Assembly (NCBI RefSeq): GCF_034421375.1
Contig: NZ_CP139779.1
Span: 1,798,001-1,862,000, forward strand
Direction of reading: 5' to 3'
DNA length: 64,000 nucleotides
Origin: Microbacterium invictum
Lineage (GTDB): Bacteria > Actinomycetota > Actinomycetes > Actinomycetales > Microbacteriaceae
Below are positions 26,736-35,540 of this stretch, one piece after another (the stretch's first letter is position 1; each line of letters starts with the position of its first letter). Under the pieces are notes generated by a model. It searched no databases, had not been told where the DNA came from, and saw only the letters and a list, made by a program, of their open reading frames with translations. The position numbers and the translations under genes are program-made.

Positions 26736-28787
26736 TCAGGCGGTGAGACCGCGGCGTCGCAGCAGCGGTGCGATGTCGGCATCCCGACCGCGGAAGTCGC
26801 GATAGGCCTCGAGCGGATCCTTCGAACCGCCGACTCCGAGCAGCCGCTGCCGGAAGCGTGCGCCGTTGGCGCGGGTGAGCCCGCCGTTCTCTCGGAACCA
26901 CTCCACCGTGTCGGCGTCGAGCACCTCACTCCAGATGTACGAGTAGTACCCGGCGCTGTAGCCGCCGGAGAAGACGTGGGCGAAGTACGTCGAGGAGTAG
27001 CGGGTCGGGACCGCGGGATCGTCCAGGCCGATCTCCGCCAGCGCTCCTGCTTCGAACTCGGCCACGTCGAGGTCCTCGGCCGCAGCGTCGGCTCCGAGCC
27101 GGTGCCAGGCCTGGTCGATCCAAGACGCCGCCAGGTATTCGCTGGTCGAGAAGCCCTGGTTGAAGGTCTCCGATGCGTGCAGTCGCTCGACGACATCCGC
27201 CGGAAGTGGCTCGTCGCTGTCGACGTGGCGCGCATAGGCGCTGAGGATCTCCGGCCAGTAGATCCACATCTCGTTGACCTGGCTGGGGAACTCCACGAAA
27301 TCGCGGAAGACGTTCGTTCCTCCGAAGGACGGGTACGTCACCGTGGCGAAGAGGCCGTGCAGGGCGTGCCCGAACTCGTGGAACAGCGTCGTCACCTCGT
27401 CCAGGGTGAGAAGTGTCGGCTGCCCGGGGGAGGGCTGGGGGACGTTGAGGTTGTTCACGACGACGGCCGCCGTACCGCGCAGGCGCGACTGCACCACGAT
27501 CGAGTTCATCCACGCCCCACCGCGCTTGGTGTCTCGGGTGTACAGGTCGAGGATGTAGAGCCCGATCGGCGTCCCGTCTGCATCGTGGACCTCGAAGACC
27601 CTCGCTTCGGGGTGGTAGGCGGGGATGTCGGGGCGCTCGGTGAAAGTGATGCCGTAGAGGTCGGTGGATGCTCGGAACACACCGTCCTGCAGGACGCGCT
27701 CGGCGTCGAACCACGGGCGGAGGGCCGCCCGGTCGAGGTCGTACTCGGCTTCGCGCACACGCTCGGTGTAGAAGGCCCAGTCGTGGGCGGCGAGCGGGAA
27801 CGGGTCGCCGGAGGCGTCGATGATCCGCTGCAGGGCATCCCGCTCCCGACGGGCGTTGCGGGCGGCCGGCCGCGCCAGGCGAAACAGGAGTTCGCGCACC
27901 GCCTCGGGAGACCCCGCGGTCTCATCCGCCGTGACGTACGCCGCGTGCGAGTCGTACCCGAGGATCCGGGCGCGATCGGCGCGCAGTCGCACGATCTCGC
28001 GCAGCACCTCCCGATTGTCGTTCGCGTTCCCACGGGAGCCGCGCACCCGTGAGGCGGCCATGATCCGGCGACGACTCTCGCGGTCGGTCAGACTCGAGAG
28101 GTAGGGGTGACCCGTGAACAGGGTGAGGGTGACGACGTACTTCCCCTCCAGGCCCCGGTCCCCTGCGGCTCGGCCTGCGGCGGAGAGCTCCCCCTCGGTG
28201 AGGCCGTCCAGCTGTGCGGCGTCGTCGAAGACCACGGCGAGGTCGTTGGTGTCGGCGAGCAGGTTCTTCTCGAACGTGGTCGTAAGCGACGACAGACGCT
28301 GGTTGAGCTGCGTCAGCCCGTCCTTCGCGTCCTCTCCGAGAGCCGCGCCGGCATGCGTCATCTCGCGGTAGCGCCGCTCGACGAGGTACCGGTCCTCGGG
28401 GGAGAGGTCGAGGTCCTCGCGACGGTCGTAGACGTGGCGCACGCGCGCGTAGAGCGCGGGGTCGAGCTGGATCGCGTCCTGGTGCGCCGCCATAAGGGGC
28501 GCGAGCTCCTCTTCCACGGCCTGGATCGCTTCGGTGGCGTCGGCCGAGGAGACGGTGTAGAACGTGCGGGCGATGTCGCCGAGCAGACGACCGGACTGCT
28601 CCAGCGCGACGAAGGTGTTGGCGAATGACGCCTCCGAGGGGTCCGCCGCGATGCGTGCGACCTCGTCGCGGTGAGCGGCGAACGCGGTCCGGAACGCCGG
28701 GAGGTAGTCGTCCGCGGTGATCCTGCGGTAGTCCGGCAATCCGTAGGGCAGAGAGGAGGGCTCGAGCAGCGGGTTCGCGTCGGTCAT
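26736..28787 (-). CDS. dcp: M3 family metallopeptidase, peptidyl-dipeptidase Dcp type
   Basis: 683 residues. The zinc motif HEFGHALHGL with the downstream Glu in FVEFPSQVNEMW is intact, and the mostly helical N-terminal half matches the thimet/Dcp channel fold. Dcp removes dipeptides from the C-terminus of oligopeptides in the cytoplasm; oligopeptidase A is an alternative label. No signal peptide. The ATG lies six bases after TAGGGT on the minus strand (28799-28794). It is divergent from the ArsR-like gene across a 91-base AT-rich gap. Confidence 0.93.
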   Translation of the reverse strand: MTDANPLLEPSSLPYGLPDYRRITADDYLPAFRTAFAAHRDEVARIAADPSEASFANTFVALEQSGRLLGDIARTFYTVSSADATEAIQAVEEELAPLMAAHQDAIQLDPALYARVRHVYDRREDLDLSPEDRYLVERRYREMTHAGAALGEDAKDGLTQLNQRLSSLTTTFEKNLLADTNDLAVVFDDAAQLDGLTEGELSAAGRAAGDRGLEGKYVVTLTLFTGHPYLSSLTDRESRRRIMAASRVRGSRGNANDNREVLREIVRLRADRARILGYDSHAAYVTADETAGSPEAVRELLFRLARPAARNARRERDALQRIIDASGDPFPLAAHDWAFYTERVREAEYDLDRAALRPWFDAERVLQDGVFRASTDLYGITFTERPDIPAYHPEARVFEVHDADGTPIGLYILDLYTRDTKRGGAWMNSIVVQSRLRGTAAVVVNNLNVPQPSPGQPTLLTLDEVTTLFHEFGHALHGLFATVTYPSFGGTNVFRDFVEFPSQVNEMWIYWPEILSAYARHVDSDEPLPADVVERLHASETFNQGFSTSEYLAASWIDQAWHRLGADAAAEDLDVAEFEAGALAEIGLDDPAVPTRYSSTYFAHVFSGGYSAGYYSYIWSEVLDADTVEWFRENGGLTRANGARFRQRLLGVGGSKDPLEAYRDFRGRDADIAPLLRRRGLTA

Positions 28788-28828
28788 CCTTCCACCCTAA
28801 GTGAGCCTGCTGAATCTGCAGCCATACG

Positions 28829-28872
28829 TTTGCAAAATAGTCATTGCAAAGACTTCTTTGCAGAGATACCAT
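28829..28872 (+). promoter_or_regulatory. Promoter of the ArsR-like gene inside nested inverted repeats
   Basis: TTTGCAA (28829-28835), 8 bases, then TTGCAAA (28844-28850) form a perfect inverted repeat. A second, GCAAAG-ACTT-CTTTGC (28846-28861), overlaps it. TTGCAA (28844-28849) is also a good -35, separated by 17 bases from TACCAT (28867-28872), and ATG 28879 follows six bases later. The stretch is AT-rich in a very GC-rich region. The layout fits an autoregulated repressor operator. Confidence 0.7.
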
Positions 28873-28878
28873 CGACGC

Positions 28879-29514
28879 ATGAGCACGTCGGAGGAGCACG
28901 AGTCGGATGCCGCGGCGCGAGTCGAGTCCCGCCACGCGGGCGATCGCGTGCTGGACGCGCCTGCGCTACGCGCCCTGGCGCATCCCCTACGGGTGAAGAT
29001 CTACGACATCCTCAGTCAGTACGGTCCGCAGACCGCCAGTTCTCTCGCAGAGCGCCTGGGCGAGTCGACGGGCTCGACGAGCTACCACCTTCGCGCGCTG
29101 GCGAAGCAGGATCTCATCCGCGAGCGCCCCGGACAGGGGACCGGCCGCGAACGCTGGTGGGAGCGTCCGGTCGGGGGAGTGTCGATGAGCGCCGCGGGCA
29201 CGGCGAAGACGCCCGCCGCGCGCGCCGTGACTCAGCTCGTCACCAGCGAGTTCTTCCGCCTCCGTCAGCAGGCTCTCCTGGACTTCCACGACCACGCGAT
29301 CGGGTTGGAAGACGACGAGTGGAAGCACGCGAGCCTGATCTCGACGGCCACCGCGCGTCTGACTCCGGCCCAGAGCGCGGACCTCACCCATCGCATCATG
29401 GCGATCATCGACGAGACCGTCGATCGCTACCGCAACCAGGAAGGCGAGGACGTGCGACCCGTCACGATCCGCGCCGACGTCTTTCCGCTTCCTGATATCG
29501 GAGGTGTCTCATGA
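28879..29514 (+). CDS. ArsR-like winged-helix transcriptional regulator
   Basis: 211 residues. A winged helix-turn-helix spans about 28-95: DAPALRALAHPLRVKIYDILSQYG, TASSLAERLG and the recognition helix STSYHLRALAKQDLI. The C-terminal half (about 110-205) is helical and may dimerise or bind an effector; no metal-binding Cys pair (ELCVCDL-like) is present, so it is not a metal sensor of the classic ArsR kind. It probably represses its own operon, which also encodes a 69-residue peptide and an MFS exporter. Leaderless start after TACCAT. Confidence 0.85.
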   Translation: MSTSEEHESDAAARVESRHAGDRVLDAPALRALAHPLRVKIYDILSQYGPQTASSLAERLGESTGSTSYHLRALAKQDLIRERPGQGTGRERWWERPVGGVSMSAAGTAKTPAARAVTQLVTSEFFRLRQQALLDFHDHAIGLEDDEWKHASLISTATARLTPAQSADLTHRIMAIIDETVDRYRNQEGEDVRPVTIRADVFPLPDIGGVS

Positions 29515-29720
29515 CCACTCTCACCACCCCCATGCAGGCGACCACCGGGGTCGAGCGCCTGATCCTCGTCGCTGCCGATGCTGCCCGGGGCGCCGTGGCG
29601 CGTCGTGTCCGGCGTCGCACCGATGTGATCGGCAGGCACAGCGCTGCCGTTCTCGTCGCTGCCGCCGAGCGACGTCATCTCGCCGTCGCGCGCGGCGCCG
29701 TCGGCATCTTCCCCGGCTGA
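29511..29720 (+). CDS. Hypothetical microprotein, 69 residues
   Basis: The ATG overlaps the TGA of the regulator (ATGA), and the next gene starts 4 bases after its stop, which supports real, coupled translation. The product is basic and Ala/Arg-rich ([27 protein letters not shown]) and could form an amphipathic helix. No known family, no export signal and no Cys. GATATCGGAGGTGTC upstream gives a good ribosome binding site (GGAGG). A coupling peptide or small partner of the transporter are both possible. Confidence 0.6.
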   Translation: MTTLTTPMQATTGVERLILVAADAARGAVARRVRRRTDVIGRHSAAVLVAAAERRHLAVARGAVGIFPG

Positions 29721-29724
29721 TCCG

Positions 29725-31035
29725 GTGAGCGGCGCGGCACCAGGGGTGACCCGCGACCTCGGGCCGGCACCATCGGAGCGCCCGCCGCTCGGGAGAGCCT
29801 TCGGTCGGCTCTGGACCGCGGCCGCCTTCAGCAATCTGGCCGACGGACTCGTTCGCACCGCCGTGCCGCTGATCGCGACGACGCTGACGACCGACCCGCT
29901 CGCGATCGCGGCGATCGGAGCCTTGGCGTTCCTGCCGTGGCTGCTGTTCGGCCTGCCCGCCGGCATGCTCGTGGATCGCTTCGATCGACGCGTCATCATG
30001 GCCGGGGCGAATGTGCTCCGGGGAGCCGCCGCGGTCGCTCTCGCCGTTCTCATCGTCGCCGATCAGATCACGATCTGGGCGCTGTTCGCGGGCGTGCTGG
30101 TGTTCGGGCTGGGGGAAACCCTGTTCGACAACGCCACGAACGCCGTCATCCCCGCGCTCGTCGCACCCGTCGGGTTGGACCGGGCCAACGGGCGGGTGCA
30201 GGCGGCGCAGATCACCATCGACAGCTTCCTGGCCCAGCCGGTGGCTGGGCTCCTCTTCGCCCTCTCGCTGGCTCTGCCGATCTGGCTCGGCGCCGCCGGA
30301 TACGTGGTGCCCGTCATCCTCGCCCTGCTTCTGCCTTCCGCCGCCGGACGACCTCTCCGGGCCCGGGGCGACGCCCGGCCTGCCGCGGCGATCTCCACGC
30401 GCAGCGCGCTCGGATACCTGTGGCGGCACCGCTACCTCCGCGCCCTGGTGCTCTTCACCGCGGTGGTGGGGTCGGCCTTCTCCTTCGCGCAGGCGGCGAC
30501 GATCCTCTACTTCCTCGATACGCAGGGCGTGCCGCCCGCGGCCATCGGCTTCGTGACCGCGGGTATCGGAATCGGCGCCCTCGCCGGTTCTCTGGTCGCC
30601 CCGTTCCTGGTGGACAGGTTCGGCCGGGGCGCCGTCATGCTGGGCGCCAATCTGTTGGCCGCGGTGAGCCTGGCACTCGTCGCCGTGGCTCCCGGGGTGA
30701 TCCTCGCCGTGGTCTTCTACGCCCTCATGGCCTTCGCCGTCTCCACCTGGAACGTCCCCTGGGGCGCGCTCCGGCAGCTCATCGTGCCCGGCGACATCTT
30801 CGGACGCGTCCTCGGCGTCATCCGCAGCCTCACCTGGGGGTTGTTCCCGATCGCGACGCTCGCAGGCGGGCTCGTCGCGCGGGTCGACCTCCGGCTGCCC
30901 TACGTCATCGCCGCCGGTGCCACCCTGATCGCCACCCTGCTGGCCGCGCGGCTCATCCTCGCCGCCAGCCGACAGACCGGCCCCGCGCCCGTGGGCGCGG
31001 ACTCGGCTCAGCCGAACTCGTCCTCGTCGTCGTGA
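29725..31035 (+). CDS. MFS transporter, EntS-like exporter group
   Basis: 436 residues with about 12 hydrophobic segments. The N-terminal half has the MFS motif after TM2 ([13 protein letters not shown]); the repeated motif in the second half is [15 protein letters not shown]. Overall it matches the MFS_3 group that includes siderophore exporter EntS and macrolide exporters. The cargo is unknown, but linkage to an ArsR-like regulator suggests substrate-induced efflux. GTG 29725 is 4 bases after the microprotein stop. Its last 28 bases overlap the convergent 79-residue gene. The tail ends in Ser repeats. Confidence 0.87.
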   Translation: MSGAAPGVTRDLGPAPSERPPLGRAFGRLWTAAAFSNLADGLVRTAVPLIATTLTTDPLAIAAIGALAFLPWLLFGLPAGMLVDRFDRRVIMAGANVLRGAAAVALAVLIVADQITIWALFAGVLVFGLGETLFDNATNAVIPALVAPVGLDRANGRVQAAQITIDSFLAQPVAGLLFALSLALPIWLGAAGYVVPVILALLLPSAAGRPLRARGDARPAAAISTRSALGYLWRHRYLRALVLFTAVVGSAFSFAQAATILYFLDTQGVPPAAIGFVTAGIGIGALAGSLVAPFLVDRFGRGAVMLGANLLAAVSLALVAVAPGVILAVVFYALMAFAVSTWNVPWGALRQLIVPGDIFGRVLGVIRSLTWGLFPIATLAGGLVARVDLRLPYVIAAGATLIATLLAARLILAASRQTGPAPVGADSAQPNSSSSS

Positions 31036-31247
31036 CGCACCACTGCGGCGCCCTCTGCGTCGAGCTCGACGATCACGCCGCTGTCGAGTTCGGCGATCGG
31101 CCGGCCCTCCAGCCACGTCAGCGTCCACCGGGGGCGAGGGCCGCCCGAACCCAGCGTGGCGTCGACGTCGCGCACGGCCGCAGCCACGGCAGAGGGCACC
31201 GACGTCGGCGGTTCGTCCCCGGAGGTCCATCGCGTACCCAGCTGCAT
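31008..31247 (-). CDS. Hypothetical protein following valS, 79 residues
   Basis: Starts one base after the valS TGA with GGAGGCC inside the valS end as ribosome binding site, so it is translationally coupled to valS. Acidic protein: [14 protein letters not shown] start, [25 protein letters not shown] core and HDDEDEFG end. No known domain; the core looks like a small beta-rich fold. Its 3' end overlaps the MFS gene by 28 bases on the opposite strand. Confidence 0.6.
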   Translation of the reverse strand: MQLGTRWTSGDEPPTSVPSAVAAAVRDVDATLGSGGPRPRWTLTWLEGRPIAELDSGVIVELDAEGAAVVRHDDEDEFG

Positions 31248-31248
31248 C

Positions 31249-33819
31249 TCAGGCCTCCTCGGCGAAGCGGATGTCGGTGACGGCCGTCTCGGCACCGTCG
31301 ACGTAGCGGATCTCGGAGATGCGACCGACGGCCTTCAGATCGTCCTCGGCCCGTCGAAGGAGCGCTGCGGTCTCGGACGGGCTCTGGATGGTGAGTTCGG
31401 CCACCGGGGTCTTCTGCGAGACCTTCGCCTCGGTCTTGCCGCGCCGGATGCCGATGAGCGCGCGACTCACGGCCGAGAGCACCGCCGGGTCGCCGTCGAT
31501 CCCCCGGACCTCGGGCCACGCGGCGGTGTGGACGGAGCCGTCGTGGAACCACGACCACGCTTCCTCGGCGGCGAACGAGAGCACGGGGGCGAAGAGGCGC
31601 AGCAGGATGTCCAGGGCCTGGCGCAGAGCAAGCGCCGCCGATGCGCCGCCGGCGGTGGACCGGTCGTACGCGCGCTCCTTCACCAGCTCGAGGTAGTCAT
31701 CGCAGAAGGTCCAGAAGAACGACTCGGTGATCTCCAGCGCGCGCGCGTGGTCGTAGTCCTCCCACGCCGCCGTCGCGTCGGCGACGACCCGGTCGAGGCC
31801 GGCGAGCATGCTCGCATCCAGGGGGTGGATGATCTCGGCGCCGTCGGGAACGGGGAAGGACAGCACGAATTTCGCCGCGTTCAGGATCTTGATGGCGAGG
31901 CGACGACCGATCTTGATCTGCGTCGGATTCTGCGGGTCGAACGCGGCATCGGTTCCCAGGCGGCTGGAGGCCGCCCAGTAGCGCACGGCATCGGACCCGT
32001 GCTGGGCGAGGATGTCGGCGGGGGTGACGACGTTGCCCTTGGACTTGGACATCTTCTTGCGGTCGGGGTCGACGATGAAGCCCGAGATCGCCGCGGTGCG
32101 CCACGGTGACCGGCCGTCCTCCAGGGCGCTGCGCAGCATCGTGGAGAAGAGCCAGGTGCGGATGATGTCCTGACCCTGCGGGCGCAGATCGAAGGGCGAG
32201 ACGAGGTTCCACAGCTCCGGGTCGCGCTCCCACCCACCGGCGAGCTGGGGGGTCAGCGACGACGTGGCCCACGTGTCGAAGATGTCCTGCTCACCCTCGA
32301 ACCCGCCGGGGACGCCGCGCTGGTCGGCGGTGAAGCCCGCGGGCACGTCGATGGTGGGGTCCACCGGAAGCTGCGAGACCTCGGGCAGGATCACACGGTC
32401 GTAGTCGCGCTCGCCGTCGGCATCCAGTCCGTACCAGACGGGGATCGGCACGCCGAAGAAGCGCTGGCGCGAGACCAGCCAGTCGCCGGTGAGGCCGTTG
32501 GTCCAGTTCTCGTACCGCACGCGCATGAAATCGGGATGCCAGCTGAGCTCTCGTCCGAGCGAGATGAGCTGATCCCGCAGCGCCGCATCCCGCGCGCCGT
32601 TGCGGACGTACCACTGCCGCGTCGAGACGATCTCGAGCGGGCGGTCGCCCTTCTCGTAGAACTTCACCGGGTGCGTGAACGGTTTGGGCTCGCCGATCAG
32701 CTCTCCCGATTCCTGCAGGAGTTCGACGATGCGCTTCTTGGCGCTGAAGACGGTCTTCCCCGCCAGCTCGGCGTAGGCGGACACGCCGGCGTCCGAGGTG
32801 ACGACATCGGGGACGTCGGCGAGGACGCGGCCGTCCTTACCCAGGATCGTACGGTTGGGGAGGTCGAGCTCGCGCCACCAGATGATGTCCGTCACATCGC
32901 CGAACGTGCAGATCATGGCGATGCCCGATCCCTTGTCGGGCTGGGCGAGCGGGTGGGCGAGGACGGGCACCTCGACGTCGAACAGCGGCGTGCGCACGGT
33001 CGTGCCGAACACGTCGCGGTAGCGCTCGTCGTCGGGATGCGCCACGAGCGCGACGCAGGCCGGGAGGAGCTCGGGGCGCGTGGTCTCGATGTGGATGTCG
33101 CCGTGGCCGTCCGTGCGGTGAAAGGCCACCCGATGGTAGGCCGCCGGTTGCTCACGGTCCTCGAGCTCGGCCTGCGCGATCGCCGAGCGGAAGTCGATGT
33201 CCCAGAGGGTCGGGGCGAGGGCCTGATAGGCCTCGCCGCGCTCGACATTGCGGAGGAACGCCAGCTGGCTGGTGCGCATCGTCTCGTCGGAGATCGTGCG
33301 ATAGGTCTGATTCCAGTCGACGCTGAGGCCGAGGCTCCGCCACAGCGCCTCGAAGTGCTTTTCGTCTTCGACGGTGAGCTTCTCGCAGAGCTCGATGAAG
33401 TTGCGCCTGCTGATCGGGATCTGATCGGCCGCCCGCGACGACTTGTTGTCGCCGCCCTCGTAGGGCGGGGTGAAATCCGGATCGTAGGGAAGGCTCGGAT
33501 CGCACCGCACCCCGTAATAGTTCTGCACCCGTCGCTCCGTGGGCAGACCGTTGTCGTCCCATCCCATGGGGTAGAAGACGACCTTCCCGCGCATCCGCTC
33601 GAAGCGGACCTTCACATCGGTGTGGGTGTAGCTGAAGACGTGGCCGATGTGCAGACTCCCCGAGGCCGTCGGAGGGGGAGTGTCGACGCTGTAGATGCCC
33701 TCGCGCCCCACCTCGGCGGCGCGCAGGCGGTCGAAGGCGTAGGTGCCGTCGGCGGTCCACCGTTCGTCCCAGATCTTCTCCAGCCCCTCGAGCGCGGGCT
33801 TGTCGGGAATGGTGGCCAT
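31249..33819 (-). CDS. valS: Valyl-tRNA synthetase
   Basis: 856 residues, class I synthetase. HIGH box is SLHIGHVFSYTH (about 55-66), KMSKS box is [13 protein letters not shown] (about 570), and the CP1 editing domain that clears Thr-tRNA-Val is present (HIETTRPELLPACVALVAHPDDERY). The anticodon-binding domain follows. It is shorter at the end than E. coli ValS because the long coiled-coil arm is reduced. ATG 33819 follows GAGGAGACACC. No T-box was seen upstream. Confidence 0.97.
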   Translation of the reverse strand: MATIPDKPALEGLEKIWDERWTADGTYAFDRLRAAEVGREGIYSVDTPPPTASGSLHIGHVFSYTHTDVKVRFERMRGKVVFYPMGWDDNGLPTERRVQNYYGVRCDPSLPYDPDFTPPYEGGDNKSSRAADQIPISRRNFIELCEKLTVEDEKHFEALWRSLGLSVDWNQTYRTISDETMRTSQLAFLRNVERGEAYQALAPTLWDIDFRSAIAQAELEDREQPAAYHRVAFHRTDGHGDIHIETTRPELLPACVALVAHPDDERYRDVFGTTVRTPLFDVEVPVLAHPLAQPDKGSGIAMICTFGDVTDIIWWRELDLPNRTILGKDGRVLADVPDVVTSDAGVSAYAELAGKTVFSAKKRIVELLQESGELIGEPKPFTHPVKFYEKGDRPLEIVSTRQWYVRNGARDAALRDQLISLGRELSWHPDFMRVRYENWTNGLTGDWLVSRQRFFGVPIPVWYGLDADGERDYDRVILPEVSQLPVDPTIDVPAGFTADQRGVPGGFEGEQDIFDTWATSSLTPQLAGGWERDPELWNLVSPFDLRPQGQDIIRTWLFSTMLRSALEDGRSPWRTAAISGFIVDPDRKKMSKSKGNVVTPADILAQHGSDAVRYWAASSRLGTDAAFDPQNPTQIKIGRRLAIKILNAAKFVLSFPVPDGAEIIHPLDASMLAGLDRVVADATAAWEDYDHARALEITESFFWTFCDDYLELVKERAYDRSTAGGASAALALRQALDILLRLFAPVLSFAAEEAWSWFHDGSVHTAAWPEVRGIDGDPAVLSAVSRALIGIRRGKTEAKVSQKTPVAELTIQSPSETAALLRRAEDDLKAVGRISEIRYVDGAETAVTDIRFAEEA

Positions 33820-33866
33820 GGTGTCTCCTCGGCGCTATGTGCGGCACTGTGTGAGCGTGCCTGAGT

Positions 33867-33899
33867 GTGGGTCCGCCCGATTCTACCGGGCGGACCCAC
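33867..33899 (-). terminator. Terminator of the MHS transporter locus
   Basis: GTGGGTCCGCCCG (33867-33879) and CGGGCGGACCCAC (33887-33899) form a perfect 13-bp stem with a 7-base loop. It lies 16 bases beyond the transporter stop and upstream of valS, and probably insulates the two. Confidence 0.85.
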
Positions 33900-33914
33900 G
33901 GCCTCTCGGCGACG

Positions 33915-35261
33915 CTAGCGCGCGGACGCGACGAGCTCGGGGGTCGCCTCGGTCTCGGCGTCGGGTCGACGACGGATCACCGCGTTGGCCGTCACCGCCG
34001 AGACGAGGGTCACCGCGGACATCACGGCGAGGACGACGCCGGGGTGCCACCACGCGAACGCGGTCGTCTGACCGAGCGACAGGGTCAGGTAAGGCACGAA
34101 GCCGCTGATCGTCGCGGCGAGGGCGTACGAGAACGACAGCGCCGAATAGCGGAAGCGATCCGGGAACAGATCGTTCATGAGTCCCCCGAGCGCCGCCCAC
34201 GACATGGTCGGGAGGATGCCGCCCACGATCATCGTCGCCACGAGGATCGGGAACGAAGAGAACTGCAGCAGGTAGTACATCGGGAAGGTGATGAGAAGCG
34301 TGCCGAGTGCGCCGGCGGCCACGACGCGCGCCGACCCGATGCGGGTGGCCCAGACGCCGAAGAGCGGGATGGTGATCAGCTGCAGCAGACCGCCGACGGT
34401 GGTCGCCACCAGCAGGTCCTGATAGCTGAATCCGAGTTCGGCCGTGCCGTAGTTGATCGTGTAGGTGTTCATCAGCGAGTAGGACCCGATGCCCAGGAGA
34501 GCGGCGCCGATCGCGATCACCAGAGCCCCCGGACGCTGGCGCAGCATCGACACCACGGGTGTCCGGTCGCGGCGGCCCTCGGCGACGAGCCCCTCGAAGA
34601 CCGGGGTCTCGGTGATCGACCAGCGCAGATACAGCGACACCAGAAGAAGCGGGAGGGCGAGGAGGAACGGGATGCGCCAGCCCCACGCCGCGAGCTCCTC
34701 GGCGGGAAGGACGAGGGTGAGCACGATGAAGACCGCGGCCGACAGGATCGAGCCGACCGGGGAGCCCAGCTGGGGGATCGCGGCCTAGAAGGCGCGCTTG
34801 ACCGGCGAGGAGTGCTCCGTGGCGATGAGGATCGACCCGCCCCACTCGCCGCCGAGCGACAGCCCCTGTGCGATGCGGAGAGTGACGAGCAGCACCGCCC
34901 CGAGCCATCCGGCCTGGGCATAGGTGGGGAGGAGCCCGATCAGGCCGGTCGCGACACCCATGATGCCGACCGTCCACAGCAGCGTCGTACGCCGTCCGAG
35001 TCGGTCGCCGAGGTAGCCGAAGATCACCGCTCCGACCGGGCGGACGACGAAGGCCACCGCGATGGTGAGGAACGACAGCGCCGTGCCGCCGACCGCACCG
35101 AGGGGTTCGAAGAAGAGCGGACCGACGAAGAACGCCGAGAAGTAGGCGAAGAGGTAGAAGTCGAAAGACTCCAACGAGGTGCCGACCATCGACGCCCAGG
35201 CGACGCGGGGGGTGGGGGAGCGGTCGGGGGCGGACGGGGACGTAACGGAGACGGAAGACAC
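33915..35261 (-). pseudogene. MHS-family MFS transporter broken by an in-frame TAG
   Basis: The frame is interrupted by TAG at 34787-34785 and continues in the same frame on both sides. The N-terminal part (about 158 codons; MVGTSLESFDFYLFAYFSAFF, FGYLGDRLGRRTTLL and GLSLGGEWGGSILIATE) ends KRAF. Reading then resumes AAIPQLGSPVGSIL and runs through the remaining helices (ITETPVFEG, GGLMNDLFPDRFRYS) to 33915. Family members have Tyr or Trp here, so TAC to TAG explains it. The rest is intact, which suggests recent loss, a sequencing error or readthrough. Metabolite:H+ symporters import proline/betaine, citrate or shikimate-like acids; the substrate is unknown. The start could be GTG 35261 or 35279; TTCTGG/CCAGAA (35271-35289) is a possible operator. 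Confidence 0.8.
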
Positions 35262-35340
35262 GGGGGATGATTCTGGCACGAGTCCAGAAACCCCCGACAC
35301 CACCCGCGCATTCCCCGCGGCCGCGAACGGATGGGGGCGA

Positions 35341-35540
35341 TATGATCGAGGCACACGCATTGATCCGGCCATCACCGGGGAGCACTCGGAAGAACATCCC
35401 CTCCGGGGACCAGTAGAACCGAGCGGGGCAGGCCCGTCACAGCCGCTGTGAGAGGGGCGGGGAGACCCGCAAGCAGGGTGGTACCGCGGCTCCAGAGGAG
35501 TCGTCCCGGCGTCCGGAACGAGCGACGACTGCGAGACGAC
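35341..35540 (+). promoter_or_regulatory. ileS T-box leader (translational type)
   Basis: TATGAT (35341-35346) is a good -10, giving a leader of about 190 bases. The T-box core AGGGTGGTACCGCGG is at 35476-35490 and the paired TCGTCCC at 35501-35507. A candidate isoleucine specifier ATC lies at 35363-35365 in a short stem I, and CCAGTAGAACCGAG follows as in other actinobacterial T-boxes. AGTCGTC (35499-35505) can pair with GACGACT (35524-35530) or with GACGAC directly before the ATG (35535-35540), so the start can be hidden without a terminator. This matches the known actinobacterial ileS T-boxes, in which uncharged tRNA-Ile raises translation. Confidence 0.9.

Noticed and set aside
33915..35261. 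Selenocysteine or pyrrolysine decoding at the internal TAG
   Set aside because: Selenocysteine uses TGA; pyrrolysine machinery is not expected in this lineage and no pyl gene is visible. A point mutation at a Tyr codon is simpler.
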